From NCBI GenBank assembly GCA_029339195.1, contig JAPTJF010000038.1, positions 1-64,000 on the forward strand: 64,000 nucleotides of DNA, in the 5' to 3' direction. The first letter of the stretch is position 1, and every line of letters begins with the position of its first letter. Below are positions 27,325 to 38,625 of the stretch, piece after piece. Below the pieces are notes generated by a model. The model saw only the letters and a list, made by a program, of their open reading frames with translations. It ran no database searches and was not told where the DNA came from. Position numbers and translations under genes: made by a program. Source of the stretch: Micractinium sp. NFX-FRZ. Its lineage: Eukaryota > Chlorophyta > Trebouxiophyceae > Chlorellales > Chlorellaceae.

Positions 27325-28330
27325 GCTGAGCTGGCATGCGCCAGCATGGGCATTTGGAAAAAATTCTCGGTTGCCCATTAGCGGCCGGAAATGCCCCCTT
27401 GCACCAGCCTGTAAAACGAACCCTTGGCGCTGGATGGATCGGAAAGACGTGGCCCCCTCGCCTTGCAGCTGTGTGCGTCCATGGTGATGCGGCGCCCCAG
27501 CTCGCGGCTGCATGCACTAATTGGAGGCAGCAGCTGGGATGGCCCAGTGGAAGGGGCAGGCAGCAGCCTGTTTCAGCTGGAGACGGTGGGCAGAGCTGCC
27601 AGCCCTGTGGCTGGGCTGCTGGGCAGCGGCCACCAGCAGCTGCAGGCAGGAAAGGATGCCTGGGCGGCGGGTGCAAGGGCGCACGGCGGCAGAAGCCGCA
27701 GGGCGGGGCTGTCCTCGGGCGAGCTGTACTTGTTTTGGTGGGTGCTGCCGGCTGCGAGGAAGTGTGGCTGCCACTGAGGCATGGGTGCAGTTGCCTGCGA
27801 TCGTCTACGAAGCAGTTGGTAGCTGCAACTCTGACACCTGATTTTTTTGGTCGGAATCATCCAATTCGTGGAGGTGTGAAGGGAAGGTGCTGCCACGATG
27901 GTGAGTGCTGCGGCAGCTCTCAAGTGCGCTGCCCACTTTGACAGTGCTGGCACCCGTGTGCCCCCCGCCGACAGCAACTGCCTTACATGTCCGAAGACAC
28001 GAAACAAAGCTCAAGCTGGTGGGGAGTGGCGGTCGTGTTCTACAGCCTCCTGTCAGCATTGGCGGCGACAACGCGCTTTGTGCGCTTCGCCGCCGCCGCG
28101 CCTGCTCTGTGCCTTCAACCACCTGTCGTGTTCAGGCGGCACTTCACGCTCTCAAACCTCCCTGTACATCACTTTCAATTCAGGATTGCTCCGCGGCTTC
28201 CAAGGGCGCGTTACACCGCCAAGTGAAAGGTGTCGGAGGTGCGCAGGTCTTTGCGGCCTGTGTGGAGTCGCTGCGGGCCTGCAACGACCGATTGAAAGCC
28301 TCTCTAACCCCTCTCTGGCCCTGCAGAACC
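27325..28330. other. Intergenic region with a possible 5' UTR intron of the downstream gene
   Basis: The first part is the GAPDH 3' UTR with a TGTAA signal. Near the end, a strong donor (ATG|GTGAGT at 27901) and a CTGCAG acceptor at 28321-28326 could bound a 5' UTR intron for the gene starting at 28331. No other gene is supported. Confidence 0.45.
27410..27414 (+). terminator. TGTAA poly(A) signal of GAPDH
   Basis: TGTAA lies 86 nt past the GAPDH stop. TGTAA is the usual green-algal poly(A) signal. Confidence 0.6.
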
Positions 28331-31160
28331 ATGGGAAAGTCGCACAGCCGCCCTGCCATCGACAAGGGCGCGGCAAACGCACACCAAGTGAGTGCAGCAC
28401 CGGTTATTGTTCGTCAATTGTGCATGTGAAGCGCTTACAGCGACTAACAAGGCCGGCGGCGCCATCCTCCCGCCAACCGCCGCTGCCCCGCACCCGCTCA
28501 CCCACGCTCTGCCGTGCCCGCCTTTCTCTCCCGCAGAAGTGGGTGCTGGAGTACCTGGGGTGCTTTGCTCTGTACCGCAAGTATGGCGGAGACATGGATA
28601 TTCTGGCCCGGCACCTGCACTTCAACCCCATGTTCCGCTCCAGCCACCACTTTCGGGACTGCTTCTGCCTCGAGATGGAGAGCCGCGTGGCCAGCCTGCA
28701 GCCGGAGCACCACACCAGGTGGATCGTCACGTCCATGCTCACCACGCTGGTCAAAGAAATCAACCCCGGCTTCCTCATCGTATCAAGTAAGCCGCTCCAG
28801 GCAATGCAAGGGGGGCGGGCCGTTGGGTGGCCGCTCGTCGGTGCAAGGCAGCACCCTGCGCGCTAGCAACACAACTTGCTCCAGCGCCTCTGATCTGCAT
28901 GCCTGTGCGCACAAGGAGCCCTCCCTCTTCCCCCCAATGTATCTGACGGAACTCCCCTCTTTCCGCCCCTGCCCCCGCCCTTCTGGCAGAGGTGGTGCCC
29001 ATGGTGGGTGCTGCCCTGGCGGAGGCTGGCATGAGCGAGCTGTCCAGCCTGTCGGGCGCGGTGGTGGACCGCTACTGCAGAGTGCACCGGGTGAGCGGGA
29101 CGACTCCAGGCTGCACCACCAGGCTGGCAGTAGAGGCCTGCACACTGCGCGCCGGGCTGCCTGCCTGGCGCCAGAGCAGCCGAGGTCTGCCCTGCCTGTG
29201 CCCAGAGCCACATGGGCTCGCCTGCCTGCCTGCCTATGCCTGAGTTCCTGCAGCCTGGGTGCAAGCTGGGGGTGCCACTACTCCTCGCCAACCTTTTGAC
29301 CAGCACCCAAATGGTTTTTAAGTCCCCTGCCACCCCTCCCGCCTCCTCTGCGCAGGCCGAGGTGCCCGCTGAGCTCCCGGCGCTGCTGGAGCGCACCATG
29401 CAGGAGTGGCAGGCGACCCTGCTCAAGTGGCGGCAGCACAAGAAGGGCGGCGCTTTCCAGCCCAAGTTCCTCTTCCACGACCTCATGAAGCTGCCCGCCT
29501 TTGACGCGGCACTGGCCAGCCTGACTCCCGACACACGCGCCTCCAACCGCGTGAAGCAGATGCTGGTCAGCAAGGACATGCTCACCAAGTGGGTGCGCCA
29601 GCCTGGCGGGCTGGCATGGCAGGGAGGTAGGACCTGTTGCGGTGCCAGGCGGGGCGGCCTAGTTGCGAGCAGAGTCGGGCGATGCATTGAGTAGGCGGGG
29701 GACATAAGCAGCTGGCTTGGTCTGTCCTAGCTTTGCCTGTGGGGAGAGTCTGCTGCTGCTGCTGCCTGGCTTTGGCTCAATCGGGGGTCCTCCGCTGCAC
29801 CCCTGCCCTGCAGCGTGAGCACGATGATCGAAGACGATCATGAGCTGGCCATGACCGCCATCACTGCCGCCCTGCTGACGACGGAGCACTACATCGTGCC
29901 GCTGAACAAGCGGTGCAAGATGTTTGTGCGGCCGACGGACGAGAGCCAGGTGGGTGGTAGAGTAGCTGATGCAGCTGCACCACGGCAAGCGAGCTTGCCA
30001 CCCGCCAAAGCCGCTGGTGCCTGTGGGTTCGGCGTGGCTGGTGGGCAGACAGGGGCTGTCAAGGTGGCCACGCTGTTGTCAGCCCGAGCTGAGTTGCGCC
30101 AGTGCCCATGCCGCCCCCTCTTCCCTGCCCTGCCGACTCACCGACTCACTGCCAGCCTTCCTTCTCTGTGCTTGTTTTCCCTCCTCCTAACAGGTGGACC
30201 CAGAGGCGGTGCAGCAGCTGAAGGACATCAACAATGTGCACGGAGGCTTTGAGGGCATTGCTGGGCTGATGCAGGTGGGTGCTCACCGCCAGGTGCAAGG
30301 GGCTGCCTGCCAACACGTACCTGGGCTGGCGGGTCTTGCTTGTGCCCGCCCCGCGCATGGCATTGCACGTTCTTGGCGCTGACCTTGTCAGATCGTGCAT
30401 GGTGTGCCCCCTTCCTTGCCGCCTGGCTGCAGAGGGTGGGATCCACACTGTACGGCCCCAACGCTGCGCTGCTGGATGCCGCCCGCAGGGTGCTGCCGCA
30501 CTTGCAGGGCGGCCAGCTCCCAGGGAGCGGCCTCAGCGCACTGTCCGCCCTGCTGGATGGGGTCCAGGCCACGCACGCCGCAGCGGTGGCCGCCGATGCG
30601 GCTGCGGTCGTTGAGGCTCGCGCCCAGGTGGCAGAGGCGCGGCTGGAGCAGGAGGGGGAGCGGCTGGAGAAGGAGGCAGCGCGGCAACGGGAGGCGGCTG
30701 CGGTGGTCAAGGCGCAGGCGCTGCAGCAGGTGCCCGCTGGACTTCCGTGCTCGAAGCGCTGCCTTGCGTTCTGTGTGCCGGCCGGCCACAGCACCAAGCT
30801 CAGCATGCCACACCCGCTGGTGCTTGCACGATGGCGACTCTGGCGACCCCGACACTTGTGTTCAAACCATGTCGCCTGCAGGAGGTGGAGACCCTCAGGT
30901 GCCAGCTGGGCGAGCGCAGCAGCAAGCCGGCCAAGCAGGTGGGAGTGGTTTGCTGTTTCATTGAACAAGGGCCAGGGGAGGGTTTGCTTGACCAGACGCA
31001 GGGCGGCAGCCACGTGGTTTTCCTGTCCACCAGCCAATGAAGCCAGCCCCGCACACTGTGCTTCATGCAGGGCCTGGCGGGTGGGGCTGGCAAGCGGGCG
31101 CTGCAGCTGGCCGAGCGTCGCGCGGCTTTTGCCCCAGTCAACGGTGGCTACGAAAATTAG
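28331..31160 (+). CDS. Conserved-looking protein of unknown function with C-terminal coiled coil
   Basis: Nine exons give 433 aa: 28331-28387, 28537-28786, 28990-29090, 29356-29588, 29814-29949, 30194-30274, 30433-30729, 30882-30938 and 31071-31160. I do not recognise the family. The N-terminal two thirds is helical and compact, with Trp, His and Cys-rich segments such as KWVLEYLGCFALYRKYGG and HFRDCFCLEMESRVASLQ. The third quarter has DDHELAMTAITAALLTTEHY and NKRCKMFVRPTDES. Residues from about 325 to 410 form an Ala/Glu/Arg/Gln coiled coil (RLEQEGERLEKEAARQREAA). No signal peptide or membrane segment is seen. Most introns are phase 0. A 5' UTR intron may precede the start (see 27325-28330). 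Confidence 0.85.
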
Positions 31161-31597
31161 CGGACACACGGCGTAGAGCCAGATCGGGGCAGTAAACATT
31201 AGACTCGTACTTTTCTTGCAGTACACTAGGGGAGTCAACGAAACAATGTTAGGCAGGTGACTGTCTCAACTGCTGAACATGGAGGGGGCATTGAGCCATG
31301 CAGGATTGGAAGACTCCTTCAAGCTCCCTACTATGTTAGAACAGAGCACACGGTGTCATATGTAATGGATCAATTCCCAACTGTCATAGAGCAGCGTTCA
31401 AACCTGTGCCGCTCTGCCAGATGCTAAGACCAGCTCAGAATTCCCCGTGTTGTGAAGCCCTCGTAGCAGGCGCAGCAGGGCTGGCATTCCACACTCTCAC
31501 GTTGCACTCCTCAGGTGTGACACCTGGGGGTTCACAAGACGTGTCCACTTCTTCCACTTCAGCACTTGCTCAAACGCCATCCGGGTGGTTTGCGGCC
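31161..31597. other. Intergenic region
   Basis: This 437-nt spacer between two plus-strand genes is relatively AT-rich. It has a TGTAA motif at 31362-31366, about 200 nt after the upstream stop. No gene is supported. Confidence 0.5.
31362..31366 (+). terminator. TGTAA candidate poly(A) signal
   Basis: TGTAA about 200 nt past the stop of the 433-aa gene, in an AT-richer patch. Confidence 0.4.
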
Positions 31598-33397
31598 ATG
31601 GCGGCCTCGGGGGATAATGACGCCATGGAGGTGGCCATTCTTGAGCAGGTTGGGCTGTGGATGGGCCGTGTGGCTGATGCGAGGGTGTGGGAGAGCGGCC
31701 TAGGGATCCAAGCGCCACCTGCGCCCTGGCTGCCGGCTGCCGCACGCCTCACCCCTCTCTAGCGTTCACGCCCCTGCACGCCTTTTTGAGCGTCTTGGCC
31801 GCTTCTCCCCCAACCTGATGTACAGGAACTGGATTGTATGAGGTGCAGCAGGGACCGGTTCGTCGAAATTGCCCAGTCGGAACAGGAGGAGAAAGTCGCG
31901 CTGGCGCAGCAGGTGGAGCAGTTGATGGAGGAGAGGGCGGCGCTGGCGGTCAAGTTGCAACCGCTGAGCGATTTGGCAGCGGATGTGGAGCAGCAGGGCG
32001 AGCTGGCACAGGGGCTGAGGGTGAGAACAAGCATCGCCATGTTTCCCTGGCATGCGACTGTGGCATGAAAGTGCACGGTGCCCTGCACGCACAACCTTGG
32101 CGTGCCTGCGTCGGTCGTGTGCAAAAGTTAGATGGGTCTGCCCCAGCACAGGTGCATGCCATTGCATGCCCAGATGCTCCAGCCGCCGTGCCCGGCACTG
32201 TTATTCGTTTCGTTCTGCCCCCGCCTTCAGGATCTCTGCCTGGAGGTAGCCCCTGGAGGAGCATCCGCTGCCAGCATGAGCAGCCAAGCCACCCGCACAG
32301 TGAGTGGGAGGTGGGCCAGTTGTGGGGTATTACTAACAGATTTGGAGGGTTGGGTGTGCCAGCGGCACTTAGAGAACAACAAGCCTGTGCAGTCATGGCG
32401 GCGGTTGGCACACTGCGGTTGGCACACTGCACATGTGCGGATGGAACCGCTGGTGCCTCTCTTCCCTTGGCCCTGCCTTTCTCTCATGCACTGCTTATGC
32501 CAGCTGTGCTGTAAGCCTGAGCCTGCTCCCTTCACTGCCCCAGCAGGCCAGAGAGCTGGAAGACCTGCAGCAGCTAGTGTCAAGGCTGCTGCAGGAGAAG
32601 GCGGCTCTGAAGGAGGGTGCAGCAAAGGTGCGGTACCGCATGGGATTCAAATGTAGCGTGTCCTGTGTTGCCCTCCTCACTTCGTGCTGATCCGTGTTGT
32701 TGCTGACACCTTGCTCCCGTTGCCCCGCTCATCCCATCAGGCGGACAGCCTGCAGATGGCTGTCCAGCAACTGCAGCGCGAGCATGCTGCGCTGAGGGAG
32801 TCTGCTGGACAGGTGGGTAGGCGGCATGGGGTAGGCGGGCGGGTGAGCGCGCGGGCAGGCAAGCAAGCAGGCTGATGTCCCGCTGCTGTGACACGCTCCT
32901 CACCATAACGTCGCTCCAAATCCCCAGCAGGCTGAGAAGGCACAGAATGTCGCGCTGCGAGAGGCGGCAGCAGAGGTGGGAGCCTGCGCAGGGGGCATGT
33001 CTGAAAGCAGCACGCTTGCGTGGCAGCGCCTGTGCAAGCCGTTCACATCCTTCTGCGCCAAACTCCTGCAGTGCTCACACTGTTGCCCCTCCCCTTGTGG
33101 TTGCAGGCCGCAGGCGTGCGGTGGGCTTTCAAGGAGCTGCTGCAGGCCAGCCTGGCGCAGCGGGAGGCGGCTCGGGCGCTGGGGACACGCAGGGTAGGTC
33201 TGAGGAGGGTGAGCAGATGCGGGAAGCAGGCGGTAGCCAGTACACGAGGCCGGCTGCTGGCTGGTGAACCAGCACAATGCGTGGGCACACCATTTCCAAG
33301 GGGCTGTGTGAACCCTTCATGAGGCAAAGAGAACCAAGTGTGATGCACACATCCCGCCCGCCATTGTGTCTGCCAACTGCAGGCCGCCTCCAGATGA
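31598..33397 (+). CDS. Small coiled-coil protein, unknown function
   Basis: Eight exons, all separated by phase-0 introns, give 204 aa: 31598-31648, 31826-32020, 32231-32299, 32547-32627, 32741-32812, 32931-32975, 33107-33193 and 33383-33397. The start MAASGDNDAMEVAILEQ leads into long heptad-like segments such as KVALAQQVEQLMEERAALAV, QARELEDLQQLVSRLLQEKA and ADSLQMAVQQLQREHAALRE. The protein ends shortly after in AASR. Each middle exon is a multiple of three nucleotides and encodes a self-contained coiled-coil block, so exon skipping would shorten the rod without a frameshift. Exons 4 and 6 have CAGCAG acceptors where a one-codon choice is possible. I cannot assign a partner or role. The nearest upstream gene also ends in a coiled coil, but there is no evidence that they act together. 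Confidence 0.75.
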
Positions 33398-33865
33398 TGG
33401 CAGCGGCTGCTGCCAGCAGAGACCTCCTCGGGCACGGCTGAAGGCAGCGCAGGGCGTGAAGGTGGCACTGCGCGGCGGCAGTGGCGCTCTGGCATCTCAG
33501 ATCAGCTGCAGGAAGCGAACCCAATTGACTGAATTGGGCTTGCTTGAGAGGTTACATCTGTGACAAGGGGGGGCCAGGGCCCGCAAGTATGTGTATGTTG
33601 AAAACCGCAAACCAGGCGAGCAAGCCGGCTGCAAGTACAAGCATGGCGCTTTGCCTGGGTGGAAGATTGCAAAATGGTCAGCAGGCTCAGCAGCATCAAT
33701 CGTACAGTAATCTACAACAAGGAACAACACAACAGGTTGCCGCGGTTGGGCGGTGTCATGCTGCGGCAGGCGCTGAGAGATACGTCTGCATAAAAATCAG
33801 AGGGGGGAAACTAGAGAGGGCACAGAAAGAAGTCTGTACCGCGAGCCTGTCATCAACTCACGCCT
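33398..33865. other. Intergenic region between convergent genes
   Basis: The 468 nt separate the coiled-coil gene (plus) and the first YqgE-like gene (minus), which converge here. They hold both 3' flanks. TTACA at about 33552 is a minus-strand TGTAA that could serve the YqgE-like gene. Nothing else is visible. Confidence 0.45.
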
Positions 33866-35689
33866 TCATTCCTGGCGCACTTGCGTGCGCCCCGGCAGCG
33901 GGCACTCGCCGCCCAGCAGGCACGTCACCTCCCGCCACAGCGGCACGGGCAGCTGCAGGCAGTGCTTGAGCACAAGGTTGCGGCTGGCGGCTGCCGTGGT
34001 CCAGGCGCCCTGCTCCTGCTGGTGCTGCAGCTCGCCAGGGCCCCAGGCGCAGGCGCCAGCAAAGAAGCGCAGCGGCGTGCCAGCCTGCGGGGCAGGGAGC
34101 GCACGAGGGGTGTGGAGGGGCCAGGACAGGGGCACGCTAACAGGGCGCACATGCGCATGAAGGCAGCGGGAGGGAGCTGAACTGGGTTGCCAGTCAATGC
34201 CGAGAGAGGCAACCCCCCCGCATGCGCATGCCCGGCACTTCAAGCTGCCAGCAGCACGCTTGCTGCATTCGCTCTTCAGCAAGGCTACAACCCATCCTTG
34301 TGCACGTGTGAACATTATCATGCAGAGGCACAGCCATGCATGCCGCATGCCTCACCTCTGCCAGCTTGGCAGCGGCCACCTCTGCCACCTGTGCCTGCCC
34401 AAACAGCACGTGCACGCCGGGCGCCACCTCGTGGCTGCCCTGTGGCACGCTGTGCTCCCCGCCGTGCAGCAGCGTCACAGCATGCTCAGCGTGCTCCCCG
34501 CCCCAGTAGAGGCGGCTGTTGGGCACGCCATCTCGGGCGCCCTGCATCACAAGTCAGGACCGCCGTGCAGCAGGGGCAATGAGTGATTGTAACAGGCAGG
34601 TGGTGCCCTCACCCAAAGACTGCCCAAAGCAGCAATGGCAAGCCAGCAGCGGGAGCGGCACTTGCTCAACCCAGCAAGCTGACCGGCAGCAGGATGTGCC
34701 GTGCCATGAAGCGACAGTCCTGCTGCGTGTGGCACAGCCCCCAAACCCCCATCCTCTCCAGCAGCACAGCCCAACAGGCAGGGCCAGGGCGCTCACGTGG
34801 ACTGGCGTCGGCAGCCCGCTGGGCCCCCGCCCCACCCTGGCATTGGTGGGGCGGTTCAGCACCAGACCCATGCTGCCGCGGGAGGAGTGCTGCAGCAGCA
34901 GGATCACCGCCTGCGCAGGAGAGGAGGCACAGGAGGGGAGCCCAGGGCGGGCGAGGGGACAGTGAGCGGCGGGTGTTGAGCTGGCGACGGCGCATGCGGC
35001 AGCGGCAACCTGCAGGGGCCTAGACGTGTCAACAATCCCGCAAACCGAGTTGCTACTCCATCTCTTCGCATGGTCACCTGCCAGTAATCCACGCCCACCA
35101 GGCCCGCAGTCTGGCTGGTGGCCAGCAGCAGGCCGCCCGCCTCAGGCGCCGCCGTGGCGTGCGCCCACGCCGCCTCTGCCGCGAGCGCCGGGCTCTGCTG
35201 GTTCAGCAGAGGAAGCAGGGGGGAGCAGAAGGTCAGGCATTTGTAGTAGGCTCTCTCCAAGGGCAGAGACAACGCATGTGGCAAGCAGGCGTGGTTGGAA
35301 GAAGGCGATACAGGTTGCGGCTGGTCGCAGGCGGCGGAGCGGAGCGGCCGGCGGCAGGACCACTTGTCCCTCGGGCTCCACCTGGAGCGCCAGCAGATGC
35401 ATGTTGGGATCCACTTGCGGGCTCGTCAAAGAGTGCTCTGCAGCAGCAGGCGGGCGCTGGTGAGAGTCTGCGAGCTAGGGCTCCGCAAGCGGCAGACTGG
35501 CCTCCGCGCACCTTGGGCCACCAACCGCGCTCGGAAGCTGCGCCAATCATCTTTAGATTGATCTGCGTTGAACGAGGCGCCGCAGACAGCCCCACTCCTC
35601 CCTGTGCGCCTCCCCTGCCCCCACGTGCTCGTGCTACTCTGCACGTGCCGCTGAAACGGACGCGAGGTGAGGGAAGCTAGCGCCGCCAT
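33866..35689 (-). CDS. UPF0301/YqgE (DUF179) family protein, copy A
   Basis: Six exons give 289 aa: 35512-35689, 35382-35437, 35078-35194, 34797-34910, 34356-34541 and 33866-34084. Family hallmarks are GGLLLATSQTAGLVGVDYWQ, VILLLQHSSRGSMGLVLNRP, NSRLYWGGEHAEHAVTLLHG, APGVHVLFGQAQVAEV and GTPLRFFAGACAWGPGELQ. These match the bacterial YqgE/AlgH pattern of a GxLLxA start, GxxGLxxNRP and R-F-F-x-G-x-x-G/W-GxGxLE. The N-terminus MAALASLTSRPFQRHVQSS suggests import into plastid or mitochondrion. The family's biochemical function is poorly known. The gene is a tandem paralog of the next one upstream: intron positions and phases are identical and the shared core is closely similar. Confidence 0.93.
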
Positions 35690-36354
35690 GGTGGAGAACG
35701 GTCTGGCGAAAGATTGGAGCTGTGTGAAAAGTGGCCCCCAACTGGTTGCCCGCAGCACCGCCCCAGCGCCCTCATGTGGGCCGGCGTGTTCCACCTGTGT
35801 GCCTGCAATTGCTGCCCGTTGCCTCACATGTGTGTACCCACAACGGTTGAATGTATTGATCAAGAGGGGTGTGCCTCCTACCATGCATCAGAAATGGTAG
35901 TCTGAGGTCTTGATGTGAACAGCACCAAGGTGCGATACCGGGAAAGTGATTAAGTAAAGAAGACAGGGGTAGGCACCTGGCGCACATATACAGCAGCATG
36001 TGATGGGGTGGGTGGTACACGAAATGGCGGTGTGACGATTTAAAAACAAGCAGGGGGACTGGGGGGGAGCTGACTGGCGCTGATCTGCCTGGGGGGAGGA
36101 TCGTTGGAGTGGTCAAGGTCAAAGGGTGTGCACACACGACAGGTCATCTGCAGGGCGCTGTCGACTGCAGAGTGCGGCTTGCAGTTAATTGGAAGAGGAT
36201 ATGTGCCACACTGCCAGGAGGGTGAGGCAGGGCCAAGCGCACTGCCTGGCAGGCAGCGGCAGGGGCTGCCCAGGCTCTTCCTGGCCGCCGCAGCCTGCCA
36301 CGGCGCGCCTGCCGGAGCCTTCAACCACGGCAGCGGCCTGCCCAGTGGCTCCCC
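35690..36354. other. Spacer between the tandem YqgE-like paralogs
   Basis: The 665 nt hold the 3' flank of copy B and the promoter of copy A. A block near 35900-36060 is AT-richer than its surroundings. No gene is supported. Confidence 0.5.
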
Positions 36355-38064
36355 CTACTCAAGGCACGCCGGCGCAGTGCCATACACGGCGCATGCGTCA
36401 CGCAGCAGGCCCACCACCTCCTCCCTCAGAGAAACGGGCAGGTCCACCGCGTGCTTCAGCACCAGGCCGCGGCTGCCCGTGGCTGGCATCCAGGCGCCCT
36501 GCAGCACCTGCTCTTCCAGAGCGCCTGGGCCCCAGGTGCAGCCCCCCGCGAAGAAGCGCAGCGGCGTGCCCGCCTGCATGGGCGCAAGGGGGCGGCAGCG
36601 GGATTGGAGGGGGGCCTGGTGAGCTCCAGTGGAGTGAAGCCTTGACGCATTCTGCCGCCGCACAGCCGATGCAACTTGTGTGTGTCCCAGGCACGGCAGG
36701 TAGCTGCAGAGCGGCCACAGCAAGACTTGACAAGGCCGGCATGAGCAGCACTAAAGAACAACAAACTGCAACACGTGCTTGCCCACATTGTGCGCCAACA
36801 AGCTGGAGCCTCCTCACCTCCCCCAAGTCGCCAGCAGCCACATCAGCCACTTGCGCCTGCCCAAACAGCACGTGTATGCCAGGCGCCACCTCAAAGCTGC
36901 CGCCCGCCAGCTCCGGCCGCTCGCCGCCGTGCAGCAGCGTCACCACATGCTCTGAGTGCGCCCCGCCCCAGTAGAGCCGGCTGTTGGGCAGTCCGTCGGC
37001 GGCGCCCTGCATGGGGGGCATGGGGGCTGGGCAGTGTGGGGCGGAAAGTGAGGCGGGGCGAAGTGCAGGACTGTCAGGCAGGGGATGCCAGCCTGAAGTT
37101 GGACTACTGAGGGCCCCATGTCTGTGCGGTACATCACAGCAGTAGCGGGAACTTACATGGACTGGCTCTGGCAGGCCGTGGGGCCCCCGCCTCACACGGG
37201 CGGCAGAGGGGCGGTTGAGCACGAGGCCCAGGCTGCCGCGGCTGGTGTGCTGCAGCAGGAAAATGACGGCCTGCGTGGGAGAGACGGGAGGCAGCAGGGC
37301 GGGGCAGGGCGGGGGGAGGCTTGTGGCTGGCTGGCGTGCTGCCTGCACAGAGCGGGAGGTAGAGCTGGGTGGGTGAGGGAAAGTTCCATGGCGGCACAGC
37401 ATCCGTTGCTGCCAGCGTGCAAAGCAGACATTTGCATGGGCAGCAAGCAGTGCCAGACAACTGGTGGCACATGCTCCCCACCTGTCGATACTCCTCGCCT
37501 AACAGGCGGGCAGTCTGGCTGGTGGCCAGCAGCAGGCCGCCCGCCCCAGGCCCCGCGGCTGGCTCAGCCCATGCCTCCTCCGTAGCCAGCGCAGGGCTCT
37601 GTTCTCACAGCGCATAAAATTCGTGGGGAACAAGGGACAGAAGGATGAGTGCACGGCCGAATGAATTGGAGTGGGCGCAGCAGGGGTCTGCCGCTGGCAA
37701 CGGCCGTACGGCGGGGCAGGCGGACACCCGCTCACCTGAACACGCAGCAGCTGCAGGTTGGAGCTGCTCAAACGCCCTAAGATATCTCCTGCGGCGCAAA
37801 GGCAGCGGGGGGAGGTGCTGGAAGGAGTGGCAGGGTGTTCTAAGTTCTGCCCCTTGCGCGCGCACCTTGCTCCGCGCCCCTTCGCCCACCTTTGGCAGCA
37901 ATCAGACGAGCCCTGAATGCCTCGACATTCTCATCATGAATGATGGGTGGGGTTTCATCATGCGGAGAGGCCGCTGCTCGCGGCAAGGCGCGCCTGGCTC
38001 TGCGCTCGCTGCAGGGCAGCCCGCCATGCTGCCGCAAGGCCACTCTTTTCGCTCCACACTCCAT
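36355..38064 (-). CDS. UPF0301/YqgE (DUF179) family protein, copy B
   Basis: Six exons give 288 aa: 37890-38064, 37736-37788, 37482-37598, 37157-37270, 36818-37006 and 36355-36573. The same motifs appear as in copy A: GGLLLATSQTARLLGEEYRQ, VIFLLQHTSRGSLGLVLNRP, NSRLYWGGAHSEHVVTLLHG, APGIHVLFGQAQVADV and GTPLRFFAGGCTWGPGALEE. The N-terminus (MECGAKRVALRQHGG, Arg-rich, few acids) differs from copy A and may target a different compartment. The last exon is exactly the same length as in copy A (219 nt), and exons 3 and 4 also match (117 and 114 nt). This points to tandem duplication of the whole gene, with the presequence and exon 2 now divergent. Confidence 0.93.
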
Positions 38065-38625
38065 CGAAGTGACTATCGGAATCTCAAAACGAAAGTGTGC
38101 AGGACCAACCCTCCCTGCCCGGCATTATGGGTTGAGCACAGCAGGCGTGCCGCAGCTGCGCGCACCGTGCGCCCGCAGCTGCCATACCTGCCGTCGGTGC
38201 AAACCTTCACCCAGTCTCTGACTTGTGTGCGTATTCCCTCATGTTAAACCGATTCACAAAGAGGTATACATATCTCACAGGGCATAGTATCATACAGCAG
38301 CATACAGATCTTCTTACGCATTCCTGGATAATCCAGGCCAGGCGGTCGCATCGGCAAAATGCAATGCTGTTACTAGTGCAGCGCAGTGCAGCCAGGGGCA
38401 ATATACTAATCACTCAGATAGGATGGCGGAATGAAAGGCAGGGGGGGCGAATACATATCGTTTTCACACCACAGCAAATCGTCTCTCCAGGCCCGTTGCA
38501 GGGCGGGCGCCGGCGCCGGCGGGCAGCCAGGCACGCCACGCTTGGGGCCCCTCGCTGACGGGCAAAACCGCGCACACTGGTGCGTGCCGCGTTCAGGTCC
38601 AATCGAGCATTACTACTTTTCACAC
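38065..38625. other. Intergenic region
   Basis: This 561-nt spacer holds the promoter of YqgE copy B and the 3' flank of the AAA+/polyferredoxin gene. Part of it (about 38215-38480) is clearly lower in GC than its surroundings. No gene is supported. Confidence 0.5.
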
